Assembly: GCA_963767475.1 (NCBI GenBank) | Contig: CAVYEI010000001.1 | Location: 201,071 to 265,070 of the forward strand | Length of the DNA stretch: 64,000 bases | Origin: WHSW01 sp963767475 | Lineage (GTDB): Bacteria > Actinomycetota > Thermoleophilia > Solirubrobacterales > 70-9 | Reading direction: 5' to 3' | In this document: one piece after another, positions 19,056-28,785 of the stretch | Numbering within the stretch: the stretch's first letter is position 1 | Layout: every line of letters starts with the position of its first letter | Program-made: the position numbers and the translations under genes | Notes under the pieces: generated by a model | Database searches by the model: none | The model's input: only the letters and a program-made list of their open reading frames with translations | Told to the model about the DNA's origin: nothing

Positions 19056-20126
19056 TCAGAGCCGGTCTCCCGCGAGAGGATGCGGGCGGGATTGGCGACC
19101 GTGAGCTTCTCGATCGTCGCCTCGTCGATGCCGCGCTCGCGCAGCCGCGGCAGCACCCAGTCGAGCAGGTAGCGATAGCCGAAGCCGCCGCCGCGGCGGT
19201 GAAGCGAGCGCGTGAACACGTCGCAGCCGATCGCCAGCTGGTCGGCGTGGCCCTCCCGCAACAGCGCCACCAGCCCGGCCATTCGTTGCCAGTCGGTCTC
19301 GATCACCCAGCCGTCGTCCTCACGTCCCCAGTCGTGGCCGAAGCAGTCGATCGAGAGGTTGTAGCCGCGCGCGAGCAGCTCGCGGTGATAGTCGAGGCGC
19401 AGGGTCCAGGAGCCGGGGTCGTCGACCAGGCGCGCGAACGAATGCTCGGAGAGGAAGGCGTCGCCGTGGCCGATCACAACCCGCTCCGGCCGGCAGCCCT
19501 CGTCCTCGAGCACGTCGGCGATCGCGCGGCCGTCGCAGCCGTCTTCGAAGCCCGGGTGGATCGAGATCGAGACCCCGGTCCGCTCGGCGGCGCGCACCGC
19601 GGCGCGCAGCAGGCGCCGGTCGCCGTCGTCGAGCTTTTCGATCCCGATCTCGCCGATCTGCCCCGCGCGCACGCCGGTGTCGTCGATCCCCTCCTCGATC
19701 TCGCTCACCATCCAGTCGGTGAGCGAATCGATCGTCGCCTCGCGCCAGCGCTCGGGTCGCGACCGGGCGATGTAGAGGCCGGTCCCGGTGACGATCTGCA
19801 CCCCGCTTCGGCGCGAGATCCCCGGCAGCGCCGCGGCGTCGACCCGCATCCCGGGCGTCGACATGTCGACCACGGTGCGCCCGCCGGCGTCGTGAAACTC
19901 GGCCAGCTCGGCCTCGACCAGCTCGGAGTCCTCGACGATCAGGTTCTGGCGGCTGACCTCGATCTGGCGACGGATCGCGCCGCGCTGCTCGAGCGAGAAC
20001 TCCGCGCTCGCCGTCGGCGGGCCAGGCGTAACAGCTGCCGTCGGCGAGCACGTGCTCGTGGATCGAGGTGACGCCGAGCGCCTCCGGGTCGATCGGCCCG
20101 GTGACCGTGATCACCTCGCGGCTCAC
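19056..20126 (-). CDS. phosphotriesterase-family amidohydrolase, frameshifted
   Basis: The GTG start at 20126 overlaps the stop of the VOC gene (GTGA). The N-terminus EALGVTSIHEHVLAD has the HxH pair binding the binuclear metal site. After a shift near 20,030 the frame continues with MSTPGMRVDAAALPGISRRS, GIEKLDDGDRRLLRAAVRAA, SISIHPGFEDG, VVIGHGDAF and AIGCDVFTRSLHRRGG, which place the bridging Glu/Lys region, the metal histidines and the late Asp of the PTE/lactonase family. Most bacterial relatives hydrolyse lactones or amides rather than organophosphates. In this gene set it may open a ring or hydrolyse an N-acyl intermediate; that is inference. Confidence 0.8.
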
Positions 20127-20561
20127 GGTCGTTCGATGATCTCGACCGTCGCTCCGTCGGGGTCGACCGTGTAGAAGCAGCGGGCGCCGTTCCAGTAGCC
20201 CGGCTCGGTGAGCTCGATCGGCTCGGATCGGACCGCGACCCCGGCGGCGACCAGCGCCGCGTGGGTGTCGGCGGCGCTCGCGACCCGCAGCGAGAGGTGC
20301 CCGGACCCGGGCTGGTGAAACTCGCTCTTCGGCCGGCGGGCCGGCCGGTCGCAGGAACTGCAGCAGCTCGAGCACCCGGCCGTCGCCGAGATCGAGATCC
20401 GCGACCCGGACGTGGCTGTCGCCGAGTCCCGTGATCGCTCCGACCTCCTCGCCCTCGGCCTCGACGCGCTGCATCACCGGGATCCCGAGCAGGCCGGAGT
20501 AGAACTCGAGCGAGCGGTCGAGGTCGCCGCTGGAGACCGAGACGTGGTCGAGCCCGCGCAC
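20123..20561 (-). CDS. VOC-family (glyoxalase-like) protein, possibly fused to the upstream decarboxylase
   Basis: RGLDHVSVSSGDLDRSLEFY opens a vicinal-oxygen-chelate module with a metal-ligand His. HVRVADLDLGDGRVLELLQF ends the first beta-alpha-beta-beta-beta unit. After a shift near 20,335 another frame supplies the second unit, ending before the stop at 20,123. Length (about 145 residues) fits methylmalonyl-CoA epimerase or glyoxalase-like proteins. The frame runs unbroken from the PLP decarboxylase upstream, so either the two are fused or a stop has been lost to an indel; a GTG at 20,561 would be the natural separate start. Confidence 0.7.
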
Positions 20562-21979
20562 CTGGCTCGGCGCGCCGTGGCCGAGGCGCGCCGGGATCAG
20601 GTCGCGGGCGAAGACGTCGGCGGTGGTCTCGGCGCGCTTGATCACCTCGGCATCGGCGCCGCTGACGAGCACGGTGGCCGGCCGGGGAAGGGCGTTGAAG
20701 TTGGAGGCGTTGGCGTCCTGGTAGGCGCCGGTGTCGAGGAAGGCGATCAGGTCGCCGGTCTCGACCTCGGGCAGCTCGGCGTCGGCGACGATCACGTCGG
20801 GGTTGCAGCTGATCCCGACCAGGTCGGCCGTCTGGGTGCGCGGCCGGTCGGCGCGGTTGGCGACCACTGCCTGCCAGCGGTTGTGCTCGAAGACGACGTC
20901 GGCGAGGAAGATCTCCGAGGTGTCGGTCTCGACCCAGCGCAGCGGCACCGGCTCGGACTGCGCCTTGACATGCCGCACCCGGGCGAGGTGGATGCCGGTG
21001 TTGCCGTAGAGGCTTCGGCCCGGGCTCGACCTCGAGCTGGATCCCGGCGGCGTCGACACCGGCGCGGGCGAGGCCGTCGCGCAACGACGAGGTGATCGCC
21101 TCCGCGTACTCCTCGATGCCGGGCGCCATGGGCCGGTCCTCGTCGCGCATCGCGCCGCCGAACGGGTCGCGAGGAACGGGATAGCCGCCGCCGAGGTCGA
21201 TCTCCCGCGGGCGCCAGCCGCCCCAGAGCTCGCCCAGCTCGCCGGTGAGCTCGGCGACCCAGCGCGCGAGCTCGGCCCAGATCGCCGGGTCGCGGCCCTG
21301 GCGGCCGATGTGGGCCATCACCCCGCGGACGTCGATCTCCGGCGCCTCGATCGTCTGCCGCGAGATCGCCAGCAGCTGCTCGGTCGGGATCCCGGGCTTG
21401 TAACGCTGGGTTGCGAGCTGAATCGAGAGCGGTTCGGCGAGCAGCTCGGTCGGCTGCTCGATTTCCAGCCAGGGCCGCGTCCGCAGCCTCACCTGGGCGA
21501 CCGTGCCCAGCGAGCGGGCGACCTCGCGCACCGTCTCCAGCTCGGCGACGGAGTCCAGCGTCAGCCGCACCCCGGCGGCGACCGCGCGCTCGATCAGCTC
21601 GCGGTTCTTGGTCGAGCCGTTGAGCGAGATCCGCTCGGGAGCGACGCCGGTGCGCAGCGCGGCCTCGAGCTCGCCGGCGCCGAAGGTGTCGCAGCCGGTG
21701 CCCTCCTCGGTCAGGATCCGCCGCAGGGCGAGCGCGAAGTTGGCCTTGATCGAGGGCATCACCAGCACCGGGCCCTCGGGCCAGCGTTCGGCTGAAGGCG
21801 CCGACGACGGCGCGCGCGTTGCGGCGCAGCTGGGCCTCGGAGACCACGTAGACAGGGGTCCCGAAGCGCTCGGCGAGCTCGCCCAGCTCGACCTCCTCGA
21901 TCCAGAAGCCGTCCGTCGCGGATCGAGAGGCAGTCGTCGCCGGCGAGCAGCTCGGCAATGTCGCGCTGGGGGCGCTCAA
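20562..21979 (-). CDS. fold-type III PLP decarboxylase (diaminopimelate/ornithine decarboxylase family), frameshifted
   Basis: Segments in order: FGTPVYVVSEAQLRRNARAV, then after a shift near 21,780 MPSIKANFALALRRIL, where the Lys should form the PLP aldimine. Next come CDTFGAGELEAALRTGV, the glycine loop EIDLGGGYPVPRD and, after a shift near 21,020, RSLYGNTGIHLARVRHVKA. The distal DTGAYQDANASNFNALPRPA includes the conserved GAY and the NF(N) region. Genuine DAP decarboxylases usually carry CESGD, which I do not see, so a D-amino-acid or other carboxylic substrate is possible. A TTG at 21,979 overlaps the AsnC stop. Located in an amine-catabolism operon, not a lysine-biosynthesis one. Confidence 0.78.
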
Positions 21980-22458
21980 TTCGGCGGCCAGGGGTAGGTC
22001 TGCTTGACCAGGTCGAGATAGACGAAGATCTCGGTCCCGGTGACCCCCGCAATCGCGCGGATGCCGCCGTTGAGGACCGCGAGCAGGTGGGTGTTGTCGC
22101 GGCACTGGGCCTCGGCGAGGATGTCGAACGACCCCGCTGTGATCACCACGTAGTCGACCTCGGGGATCGCCGAGACCGCCTCGGAGATCTCGCTCAGGTC
22201 GCCCTCGGCGTGGATGCCGATCGTCGCCGCCACCCGGGCCCCAAGCAGATACGGGTTGGTGACCGCGACGATCTTGATCGCGTCGTCCTCGACCAGCCGC
22301 TGGACTCGCTGGCGCACCGCCGCCTCCGAGAGCCCGACCGCGGAGCCGACCTTGCCATAGGTGCGCCGGCCATCCTCCTGCAGCTCCTTGATGATCTCGA
22401 GGTCGAGGTCGTCGACGCGATAGCCATTGGCGCTCTGCTCTTCCGGTCGCCGCGCCAT
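21976..22458 (-). CDS. Lrp/AsnC-family transcriptional regulator
   Basis: A 160-residue protein: winged helix-turn-helix at residues 17-75 (DLEIIKELQEDGRRTYGKVG, then LSEAAVRQRVQRLVEDD) and the AsnC ligand-binding domain at 80-155 (GIHAEGDLSEISEAVSAIPE). Family members bind amino acids and typically control adjacent catabolic or transport genes. The gene overlaps both neighbours by one to three bases, within the minus-strand operon. An obvious target is the divergent promoter region 23,370-23,476, which holds a 12-bp palindrome. The inducer is probably an amino acid or close analogue; this is inferred from family only. Confidence 0.92.
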   Translation of the reverse strand: MARRPEEQSANGYRVDDLDLEIIKELQEDGRRTYGKVGSAVGLSEAAVRQRVQRLVEDDAIKIVAVTNPYLLGARVAATIGIHAEGDLSEISEAVSAIPEVDYVVITAGSFDILAEAQCRDNTHLLAVLNGGIRAIAGVTGTEIFVYLDLVKQTYPWPPN

Positions 22459-23429
22459 CAGGCCTCGAAGTCCTCGGCGACGAGGATCTGAAAATGCCCG
22501 TGGTCGACGCCGATCACGTCCTCGCCGAAGAGGCCGTGCATCGGCACCAGCGAGGCGTCGCCGGCGGCGACCTCCTCGGCGGCGTCGGCGAGCTCGTCGA
22601 GAAAGCCGGGCCACACCGTCGGTCGCAGCGAATGAGCGCTGTAGACCGTGCGCAGCGAGCCGCGCAGCTCGTCGGCGAGCCGGCGGGTCGAGCGGGCGTA
22701 TGCGGCGACGTCGGACTCGGGCAGGTAGATCAGCTGCTCGCCGTAGTAGGCCTGGTCCTGGGCGAAGAGGATCCCGGCCTCCTCGTCGAGCAGGCAGATG
22801 TGATCGGGGCAATGACCCGGCGTGTGGATCACCCGCAGCCGGCGGCCGCCGAGGTCGATCTCGTCGCCGTCGGTCAGCAGCCCGGTCGGCTCGGGGGCAT
22901 TGATGTGCCAGCCGCCCGCGGCGGCGATCTCCTGCGCCGGCCAGGGGCGAGCGAGCTGGTCGGGGCTGAGCACGAACCACCCCTCGCGGTCGGCGGCCAG
23001 GAAGCGCTCGAAAATGGGCTCGATCTCGGCGACGAGCTTGCCGTAGGCCTCGAGCTCCCAGTCGGCGGTGTTGCGCTCGAGCCACTCGGGACCCGCTTCG
23101 TGCATCAGCACCGAGTCGAAGAGCTGGTTGCCGCCGACGTGGTCGTAGTGGGTGTGCGAGTTGACGACGGTGAGGTCGGCACCGGCCAGGGCCGGCTCGA
23201 TCGCCGCCGAGATGTCGGCGATCCCAAGCCCGGTGTCGAGCAGGATCGTGCGCTCGTCGCCATGGATCAGCCAGCTGAACACGTGCCCCGGCTCGGAGAC
23301 CAGGTGCAGGCCGGGCTCGACCGCGACGAGCTCGAACCAGTCTGCAGCCTCGACCGGGAACGCTGATCGATAATCGTTGCGTTGCAGCATCTGTACAACG
23401 ATACTAGTATCAATATCGGCGCTATTCAA
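22458..23429 (-). CDS. metallo-beta-lactamase-fold hydrolase
   Basis: A 323-residue protein, first gene of the minus-strand operon. The metal-binding signature is complete: VVNSHTHYDHVGGNQ (HxHxDH), VIHTPGHCPDHICL and a later FAQDQAYYGEQ aspartate; SAHSLRP supplies a further His. Relatives include glyoxalase II, lactonases and thioesterases. An ATG at 23,390 may be the real start since the first 13 residues overlap the palindrome region. In this operon it may hydrolyse a thioester or lactone. The stop overlaps the AsnC start (TGATG). Confidence 0.87.
   Translation of the reverse strand: MNSADIDTSIVVQMLQRNDYRSAFPVEAADWFELVAVEPGLHLVSEPGHVFSWLIHGDERTILLDTGLGIADISAAIEPALAGADLTVVNSHTHYDHVGGNQLFDSVLMHEAGPEWLERNTADWELEAYGKLVAEIEPIFERFLAADREGWFVLSPDQLARPWPAQEIAAAGGWHINAPEPTGLLTDGDEIDLGGRRLRVIHTPGHCPDHICLLDEEAGILFAQDQAYYGEQLIYLPESDVAAYARSTRRLADELRGSLRTVYSAHSLRPTVWPGFLDELADAAEEVAAGDASLVPMHGLFGEDVIGVDHGHFQILVAEDFEA
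23373..23411. promoter_or_regulatory. palindromic operator candidate between the two divergent operons
   Basis: GATACTAGTATC at 23,400-23,411 is a perfect 12-bp palindrome. It overlaps the right arm of a second inverted repeat, ATCGTTG (23,373-23,379) with CAACGAT (23,396-23,402). The area is AT-rich against a high-GC background and lies between the MBL/AsnC operon and the ABC transporter operon. Binding by the encoded AsnC-family protein is the natural hypothesis. Confidence 0.55.
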
Positions 23430-23476
23430 GGGATCAAATTGCCAGACGATGGATAAACCGCTAATCTCGCATCACG

Positions 23477-24560
23477 GTGTCAACCGCGAGCACGCTCAGG
23501 CCTAGATCGATGCAAGACCGCGAGGAGCCCGACCCTGAGCCGGTGACCGAACCCGCCGCCGCCCGGGTTCGTGGCCTCGACGCCCGGTTCGCGAACGGCA
23601 CCCACGCCCTTCGCCGGGTCGACCTCGAGCTCAGGCGCGGCGAGATCCTCGGCCTCGTCGGCGAGTCCGGCTCGGGCAAGACGCTGCTCGGGCTCTCGCT
23701 GCTGGGGCTGGCGCCGGAGGAGGCGGAGCTCACCGGTGAGGCTTCGCTCGGAGCCACCGAGATGGTCACGGCAACGGCGGAGGAGCGCCGCCTCGCCCGC
23801 CGCGAGCGCGCCGGCGCCGTGTTCCAGGATCCGATGACCTCGCTCAACCCGACGATGAAGGTCGGCCGCCAGGTCGCCGAGGCCGCCGGCTCGGTCGACA
23901 AGGCGGAGGAGCTCCTGGGTCAGGTCGGGATCCCGGACCCGGATCGGCGGATCGGCCAGTACCCCCATGAGCTCTCCGGCGGGCTGCGCCAGCGGGTGAT
24001 GATCGCGATGGCGATCGCCCGCAGCCCCTCGGTGATCATCCTCGACGAGCCCACCACGGCGCTCGACGTCACCCTTCAACGCGGGATCCTGGCGCTGCTG
24101 AGCGGGCTTCGCGACGAGCTCGGTGCGGCGATGCTGTTGATCACCCACGACCTCGCGGTCGCCGCCGAGGTCGCCGACCGGGTCGCGGTGATGTACGCGG
24201 GACGGGTCGCCGAGATCGGCGACTCCGAGCGAAGTCTTCCACCGCCCCTGTCACCCCTACACCTCGGGGCTGCTGAACTCGCGCCTCGCGCTCGCCGGGC
24301 TGGTCGAGGCCGGGGACGTGGCGACGCTTCCGGGCGAGCCGCCCGACCCGCGCGCGCTGCCGCCCGGATGCCCGTTCGAGCCCCGCTGCTCGTTCTCGGT
24401 GCCCGCCTGCGCCGAGGAGCTTCCGCGCCTGGTCACGGCGCCGCGCCACCCCGGCCGCGACGCCTGCATTCGCTCGGCGGAGATCGCCGATCAGCTCGCG
24501 CCCGGCAACGGCTCGCCGGCGGCGGCAGAGACCGAGCGAGCAACGAGCAGCCGGCAACGA
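23477..24560 (+). CDS. peptide/opine-type ABC transporter ATPase (DppD/OppD-like), frameshifted
   Basis: Walker A is GESGSGKTLLG, the signature ELSGGLRQRVMIAMAIARSP, Walker B IILDEPTTALDV, and the switch LLITHDLAV. A shift near 24,232 leads into the diagnostic oligopeptide C-terminus with LPPGCPFEPRCSFSVPACAE, which includes cysteines that in this family can hold a cluster. The start may be GTG 23,477 or ATG 23,510; neither has a clear ribosome site. First gene of the plus-strand uptake operon, energising import with the following ATPase. Confidence 0.88.
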
Positions 24561-25311
24561 CCCGACCGACGGCGCCGCCCCCGCGCTCGATCTGATCGGG
24601 ATCTCAAAGACCTTCAGCGCCCGCGGCCACTCCCAGGTCGCGGTCGACGAGGTCTCGCTCGACGTCCCAGCCGGCGGGGCGGTTGGGCTGGTCGGCGAGA
24701 GTGGCTGCGGCAAGACCACGGTGCTGCGGATCGCGGTCGGGCTCGAGCCGGCCGACTCGGGCGAGGTGCGGGTCGGCTCCGGCGGCTCGCCACAGATGGT
24801 GTTTCAGGACGCCGGCGCCTCGCTCACCCCGTGGTTGTCGGTGTCTCAGCTGCTCGACGAGCGGCTGCGCATCGAGGGGCTCGACTCGGCCGCGCGCCAG
24901 ACCCGGATCCGCGACACCCTGGCCCTGGTCGGCCTGCGACCCGAGGTCGCCGACGGTCGCCCGCGCGAGCTCTCCGGCGGCCAGCGCCAGCGGGTCGCGC
25001 TGGCGCGGGCCGTGATCGTGCCGCCGGCGCTGCTCGCCTGCGACGAGCCGACCTCGGCGCTCGACGTCTCGCTGGCGGCGACCGTGATCAACCTCCTGCA
25101 CCGGCTGCGACGCGAGCTCGGGGTGGCGCTCCTTTTCGTCACCCACGACCTCGCCGTCGCCCGCGCGGTCGCCGACGAGGTCGCGATCATGGACTCCGGG
25201 CGGATCGTCGAGCGCGGGCCGTCGGCACGGGTCCTCCGCGACCCGCAAAGCGAGGAGGCGCGCCGGCTGGTCGAGGCGGTGCCGACGATGGAGCGGACAT
25301 GGCATTCCTAG
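24560..25311 (+). CDS. peptide-type ABC transporter ATPase (DppF/OppF-like)
   Basis: About 250 residues: Walker A GESGCGKTTVLRIAVG, the Q-loop region MVFQDAGASLTPWLSV, signature ELSGGQRQRVALARAV, Walker B LACDEPTSALDVSLA and FVTHDLAVARAVADE. No ATG, GTG or TTG lies in frame between 24,481 and the first conserved residues, so the start is hidden by an indel near 24,550; the boundary given is approximate. Its end overlaps the permease start by 13 bp. It lacks the C-terminal oligopeptide extension, which the preceding ATPase has. Confidence 0.87.
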
Positions 25312-26171
25312 AGCCGGTCGCCGCCGGACAGGAGCCGATCCCCCTGCGCACCGGCCGGCGGCGGCTCGACTTCTCGCGGATCGGATTCGCGGAGAAGGCC
25401 GGCTTCGTCGCCGTCGGGCTGATCACCCTGGTCGCGCTGGTCGGGCCGCTGCTCGCCCCCTACGACCCGAACGAGACGGTGGGACCGAACCTGCAGTCGC
25501 CGAGCACCGAGTTCCTGCTCGGCACCGACGACGTCGGTCGCGACATCTTCTCGAGGGTTCTCTACGGCACCCAGACCTCGTGGTTCTCGGCCCTCGCGGT
25601 GGTCGCCTCCGGGGCGCTGATCGGACTCGTGATCGGCCTGATCGCCGGGATCCGCGGCGGCTGGGTCGACAGCGTGCTGATGCGGATCACCGACGCCGGC
25701 CTGGCGCTGCCCGGGCCGGTGATCGCGATCGCGGTCGCGGTCGCGCTCGGCCCGAGCCTGTTTCACACCCTGCTCGCGGTGACGCTCGTCTGGTGGCCGT
25801 TCTACGCGCGGGTGATCCGCGGCGAAGTGAGGGCGGTCGTTGTTCGTCCGCACTTCGACGCCGCCCGGCTGGCCGGCGTCGGCGGGGCTCGCCTGGCGTG
25901 GCGCCATGTGGTCCCCGGCGTGATGCCGGCGGTGATCATCTGCGCGAGCGTCGATCTCGGCTTCTTGATCCTCACCCTGGCCGGCCTCTCCTTCCTCGGC
26001 CTCGGCGCTCCGCCGCCCGCCGCAGAGCTCGGCGGGATGGCCAGCCAGGGGCTCGAGTTCCTGTTCAGCTTCCCCTGGATCGCGATGGTGCCGGCGGTCG
26101 CCGTCTTCATCCTCGCGGTGGCGGCGAACCTCGCCGGCGACGGGCTCAGGGATCTACTTGAGGACGCGTGA
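25299..26171 (+). CDS. ABC transporter permease (DppC-like)
   Basis: A 290-residue integral membrane protein with the N-terminal helix AEKAGFVAVGLITLVALVGP and the binding-protein-transport loop HFDAARLAGVGGARLAWRHV (EAA-like). GTDDVGRDIFSRVLYGTQTS is the classical DppC signature preceding the second helix. Overlaps the ATPase gene and is followed 22 bp later by the binding-protein gene. Expected to form the translocation pore with the DppB-like protein at 27,772. Confidence 0.92.
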   Translation: MAFLEPVAAGQEPIPLRTGRRRLDFSRIGFAEKAGFVAVGLITLVALVGPLLAPYDPNETVGPNLQSPSTEFLLGTDDVGRDIFSRVLYGTQTSWFSALAVVASGALIGLVIGLIAGIRGGWVDSVLMRITDAGLALPGPVIAIAVAVALGPSLFHTLLAVTLVWWPFYARVIRGEVRAVVVRPHFDAARLAGVGGARLAWRHVVPGVMPAVIICASVDLGFLILTLAGLSFLGLGAPPPAAELGGMASQGLEFLFSFPWIAMVPAVAVFILAVAANLAGDGLRDLLEDA

Positions 26172-26193
26172 TGACTCAATCAATGGAGGCGCA

Positions 26194-27735
26194 ATGCGAA
26201 TCCGGATAACCACCATGTCACTACTGCTCGTCGCTCTGGCGGTCGTCGGGACCGGCTGCGGCAGCAACGAGTCGAGCGGCGGCGACACCGACACGATCCG
26301 GATCGCGTACGGCGACCAGATCGCCGGCGGGCTCGACCCGGCGGTCTTCTACTCGGTCGAGGGCGACGACATCATCCTCGCGACCTACGAGACGCTGCTC
26401 ACCTACGAGCCCGACTCGAAGGAGCTGGCGCCGAGCCTTGCCAAGTCCTGGGAGGTGAGCCCGGACGGCAAGACGTACACCTTCGAGCTCCAGGACGGGG
26501 TCACCTTCCACGACGGCACGCCGATGGACTCGGAGGCGGTCAAGTCGTCGTTCGAGCGCGCGATCGCGGTCAAGGGCGGACCGTCCTACATGCTCGAACA
26601 GGTCGACTCGATCGAAACGCCCGACCCGCAGACCGTGGTCATCAACCTGACCCAACCGGTGTCGGCGTTCCTCGACTACAACGCCTCGATGTACGGGCCG
26701 AAGGTCGTCAGCCCGACAGCGGTGAAGGAGAACACGGTCGGTGACGACATGGCGAAGAAGTGGCTCTCCGAACACGACGCCGGAACAGGCCCGTATGAGG
26801 TCAGCTCCTACAAGCCGGCGGGCCCGATCGTGCTCACGGCCTACGACGACTACTGGGGCGAGCCCGCGAAGACCGAGACGATCGAGTTCACGATCGTCCC
26901 CAACATCGGCGATCAGATCCTCCAGCTGCGCTCCGGACAGCTCGACATGCTCACCCACGGGATCGATCCGCAGCAGATCGAGAGTCTGGAGAACGATTCC
27001 AACCTCCAGGTGCAGACGTTCGAGGCCGGGATCCGGCCGGTGTTGGTTCTCAACTACGCCAGGCCGCCGTTCAACAACGATGCCGAGGCGCGCGAGGCGT
27101 TCGTCGCCGACGCCGATCTCCCCGGCGCCGCCGAGCAGGTCTACGGTGACGCGGCGTCTCCGGTCGACAGCTCCGTGCCGCCGATCCTGATCCCGCCGGA
27201 GGACAATCCGCTGCCGGATCCGGGCCCGCCGCGGGAGGCGCCGATCACAGACGAGATCGCGCTCGGCTACACCACCTCTGAGACCGACCTGCGCCGGTTC
27301 GCCGAGGTCGTGCAGCAGTCGCTCGAGGCCCAGGGCTGGAACATCCGCCTGCAGGCGGACTCGGTGGGGGCGCAGTTCGGCTACGCCGGCGATCCGACCA
27401 AGGCGCCGGAGTCGGCGATCACGACCCTGAACCCCGACGCCGCGCACCCGGCGGCATGGTTGAACCCGATCTATCAGACCGGCGGCGGGATCAACCTGCT
27501 CGGCTACTCGAACCCGAAGCTCGACAAGCAGCTCGATCAGGCGCTGGGCACGGTTGACGCCGATGAGGCCGCGGCGGCGTACGCGGAAGCGGCGGAGACC
27601 GCGGCATCGAGCTGGTACGCGACCGGGATCGCCGACCGCGATGACGTGATCGCCGCGCGCTCGAACATCAGCGGCTTCACCCACGTGCCGGTCTACATCT
27701 GGGCCGTGAAGCTCGCCGATCTGGAGAAGGAGTGA
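26194..27735 (+). CDS. ABC transporter substrate-binding lipoprotein (SBP family 5)
   Basis: A 513-residue lipoprotein; ATG at 26194 with GGAGG upstream, lipobox VVGTGC at about residue 23. Family 5 features: ATYETLLTYEPDSKELAPSL, LAKSWEVSPDGKTYTFELQD, GVTFHDGTPMDSEAVKSSFE and DAGTGPYEVSSYKP. The middle region where DppA-like proteins have a run of Asp/Arg/Ala before the second lobe is somewhat short (PFNNDAEAREAFVADADLPG). Family 5 proteins bind peptides, opines, nickel or sugars; the ligand is unknown. Captures substrate outside the membrane for the flanking permeases. Confidence 0.92.
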   Translation: MRIRITTMSLLLVALAVVGTGCGSNESSGGDTDTIRIAYGDQIAGGLDPAVFYSVEGDDIILATYETLLTYEPDSKELAPSLAKSWEVSPDGKTYTFELQDGVTFHDGTPMDSEAVKSSFERAIAVKGGPSYMLEQVDSIETPDPQTVVINLTQPVSAFLDYNASMYGPKVVSPTAVKENTVGDDMAKKWLSEHDAGTGPYEVSSYKPAGPIVLTAYDDYWGEPAKTETIEFTIVPNIGDQILQLRSGQLDMLTHGIDPQQIESLENDSNLQVQTFEAGIRPVLVLNYARPPFNNDAEAREAFVADADLPGAAEQVYGDAASPVDSSVPPILIPPEDNPLPDPGPPREAPITDEIALGYTTSETDLRRFAEVVQQSLEAQGWNIRLQADSVGAQFGYAGDPTKAPESAITTLNPDAAHPAAWLNPIYQTGGGINLLGYSNPKLDKQLDQALGTVDADEAAAAYAEAAETAASSWYATGIADRDDVIAARSNISGFTHVPVYIWAVKLADLEKE

Positions 27736-27771
27736 GCCAGGTGGCGACCAGATGACCGGCGGCGGGGAGCA

Positions 27772-28780
27772 ATGAGCTGGCGGTTCATATTCGGCCGCCT
27801 GCTCGGCCTCCTGGTCGTGCTCTGGGCGCTGCTGACGATCGTCTTCCTGCTCGGCTCGGTGGTCCCGTCGGACCCGGCGCGCGCGTACGCCGGGGCCGGG
27901 GCGAGCCCCGAGGTGATCGAGCAAAAGCGCGAGGAGCTCGGGCTCGACGAGCCGCTGGTGACCCGCTATGTGCATTACATCGGCGACGTCGTCCAGGGCG
28001 ACCTGTCGACCTCGGTCCATACCCAGCGGCCGGTCGTCGACGACCTCGCCGACGCGCTTGCCGGCCACCTTGGAGCTGCTGTTCGCCGCGGTCGTGATCG
28101 TCTCCGTGATCGGGCTCCTGGTGGGCACGTTCACGGCGACGACGCGGCGGGGCAGCGGGATCGTGCGCGGCATGCTGCTCGCCGGTGCCTCGATTCCGTC
28201 CTTCACCCTGGGGCTGCTGGCGCTGTTCTTCCTCTACTACAAGCTCGGCTGGTTTCCCGCCGGTGGGCGAAGCTCCGAGGTTCCGTTGCCGTTCGACGGC
28301 CCAACCGACTTCCTGCTGATCGACTCGCTGGCCGCCGGGCAGATCGACACCTTCTTCGACGCCCTCTGGCACCTGGCGTTGCCGGCGCTGACCCTGGCTC
28401 TGGCCCCGGCACTGCTGACCGCGCGCACCCTGCGCTCCTCGCTGCGCCAGTCGATGCGCACCGACTACGCCCGCACCGCGCGAGCCAAGGGGCTGACCGA
28501 GCGCCGGGTGCTGTGGGGGCACGGGCTGCGCAACTCCCTCAGCGCGCCGCTGACCATCTTCGGGCTCGAGTTCGGGGCGATGCTGGCCGGGATCGCAATC
28601 GTCGAGACGATCTTCTCCTGGCCCGGGCTCGGCCTCTACATCGAGCGCTCGATCGCCGCCACCGACGTGCCGGCGATCATCGGCGCGACCCTGGTGATCG
28701 GGGCGGTGTTCGTGATCGCCAACGCCGTCGTCGACGTGATCCAGGCGGTCGTCGACCCGCGGCTGCGGAAGTTGAGCTGA
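27772..28780 (+). CDS. ABC transporter permease (DppB-like), one frameshift
   Basis: The N-terminus RLLGLLVVLWALLTIVFLLG and the family motif LGSVVPSDPARAYAG lead to a periplasmic stretch (ELGLDEPLVTRYVHYIGDVV). A shift near 28,065 is followed by four or five further helices, TARTLRSSLRQSMRTDYART with ARAKGLTERRVLWGH (EAA loop) and the end DPRLRKLS. Matches the DppB half of the heterodimeric channel, about 330 residues. The operon order ATPase, ATPase, C-type permease, binding protein, B-type permease is unlike the common A-B-C-D-F. Confidence 0.88.
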
Positions 28781-28785
28781 GCTCG

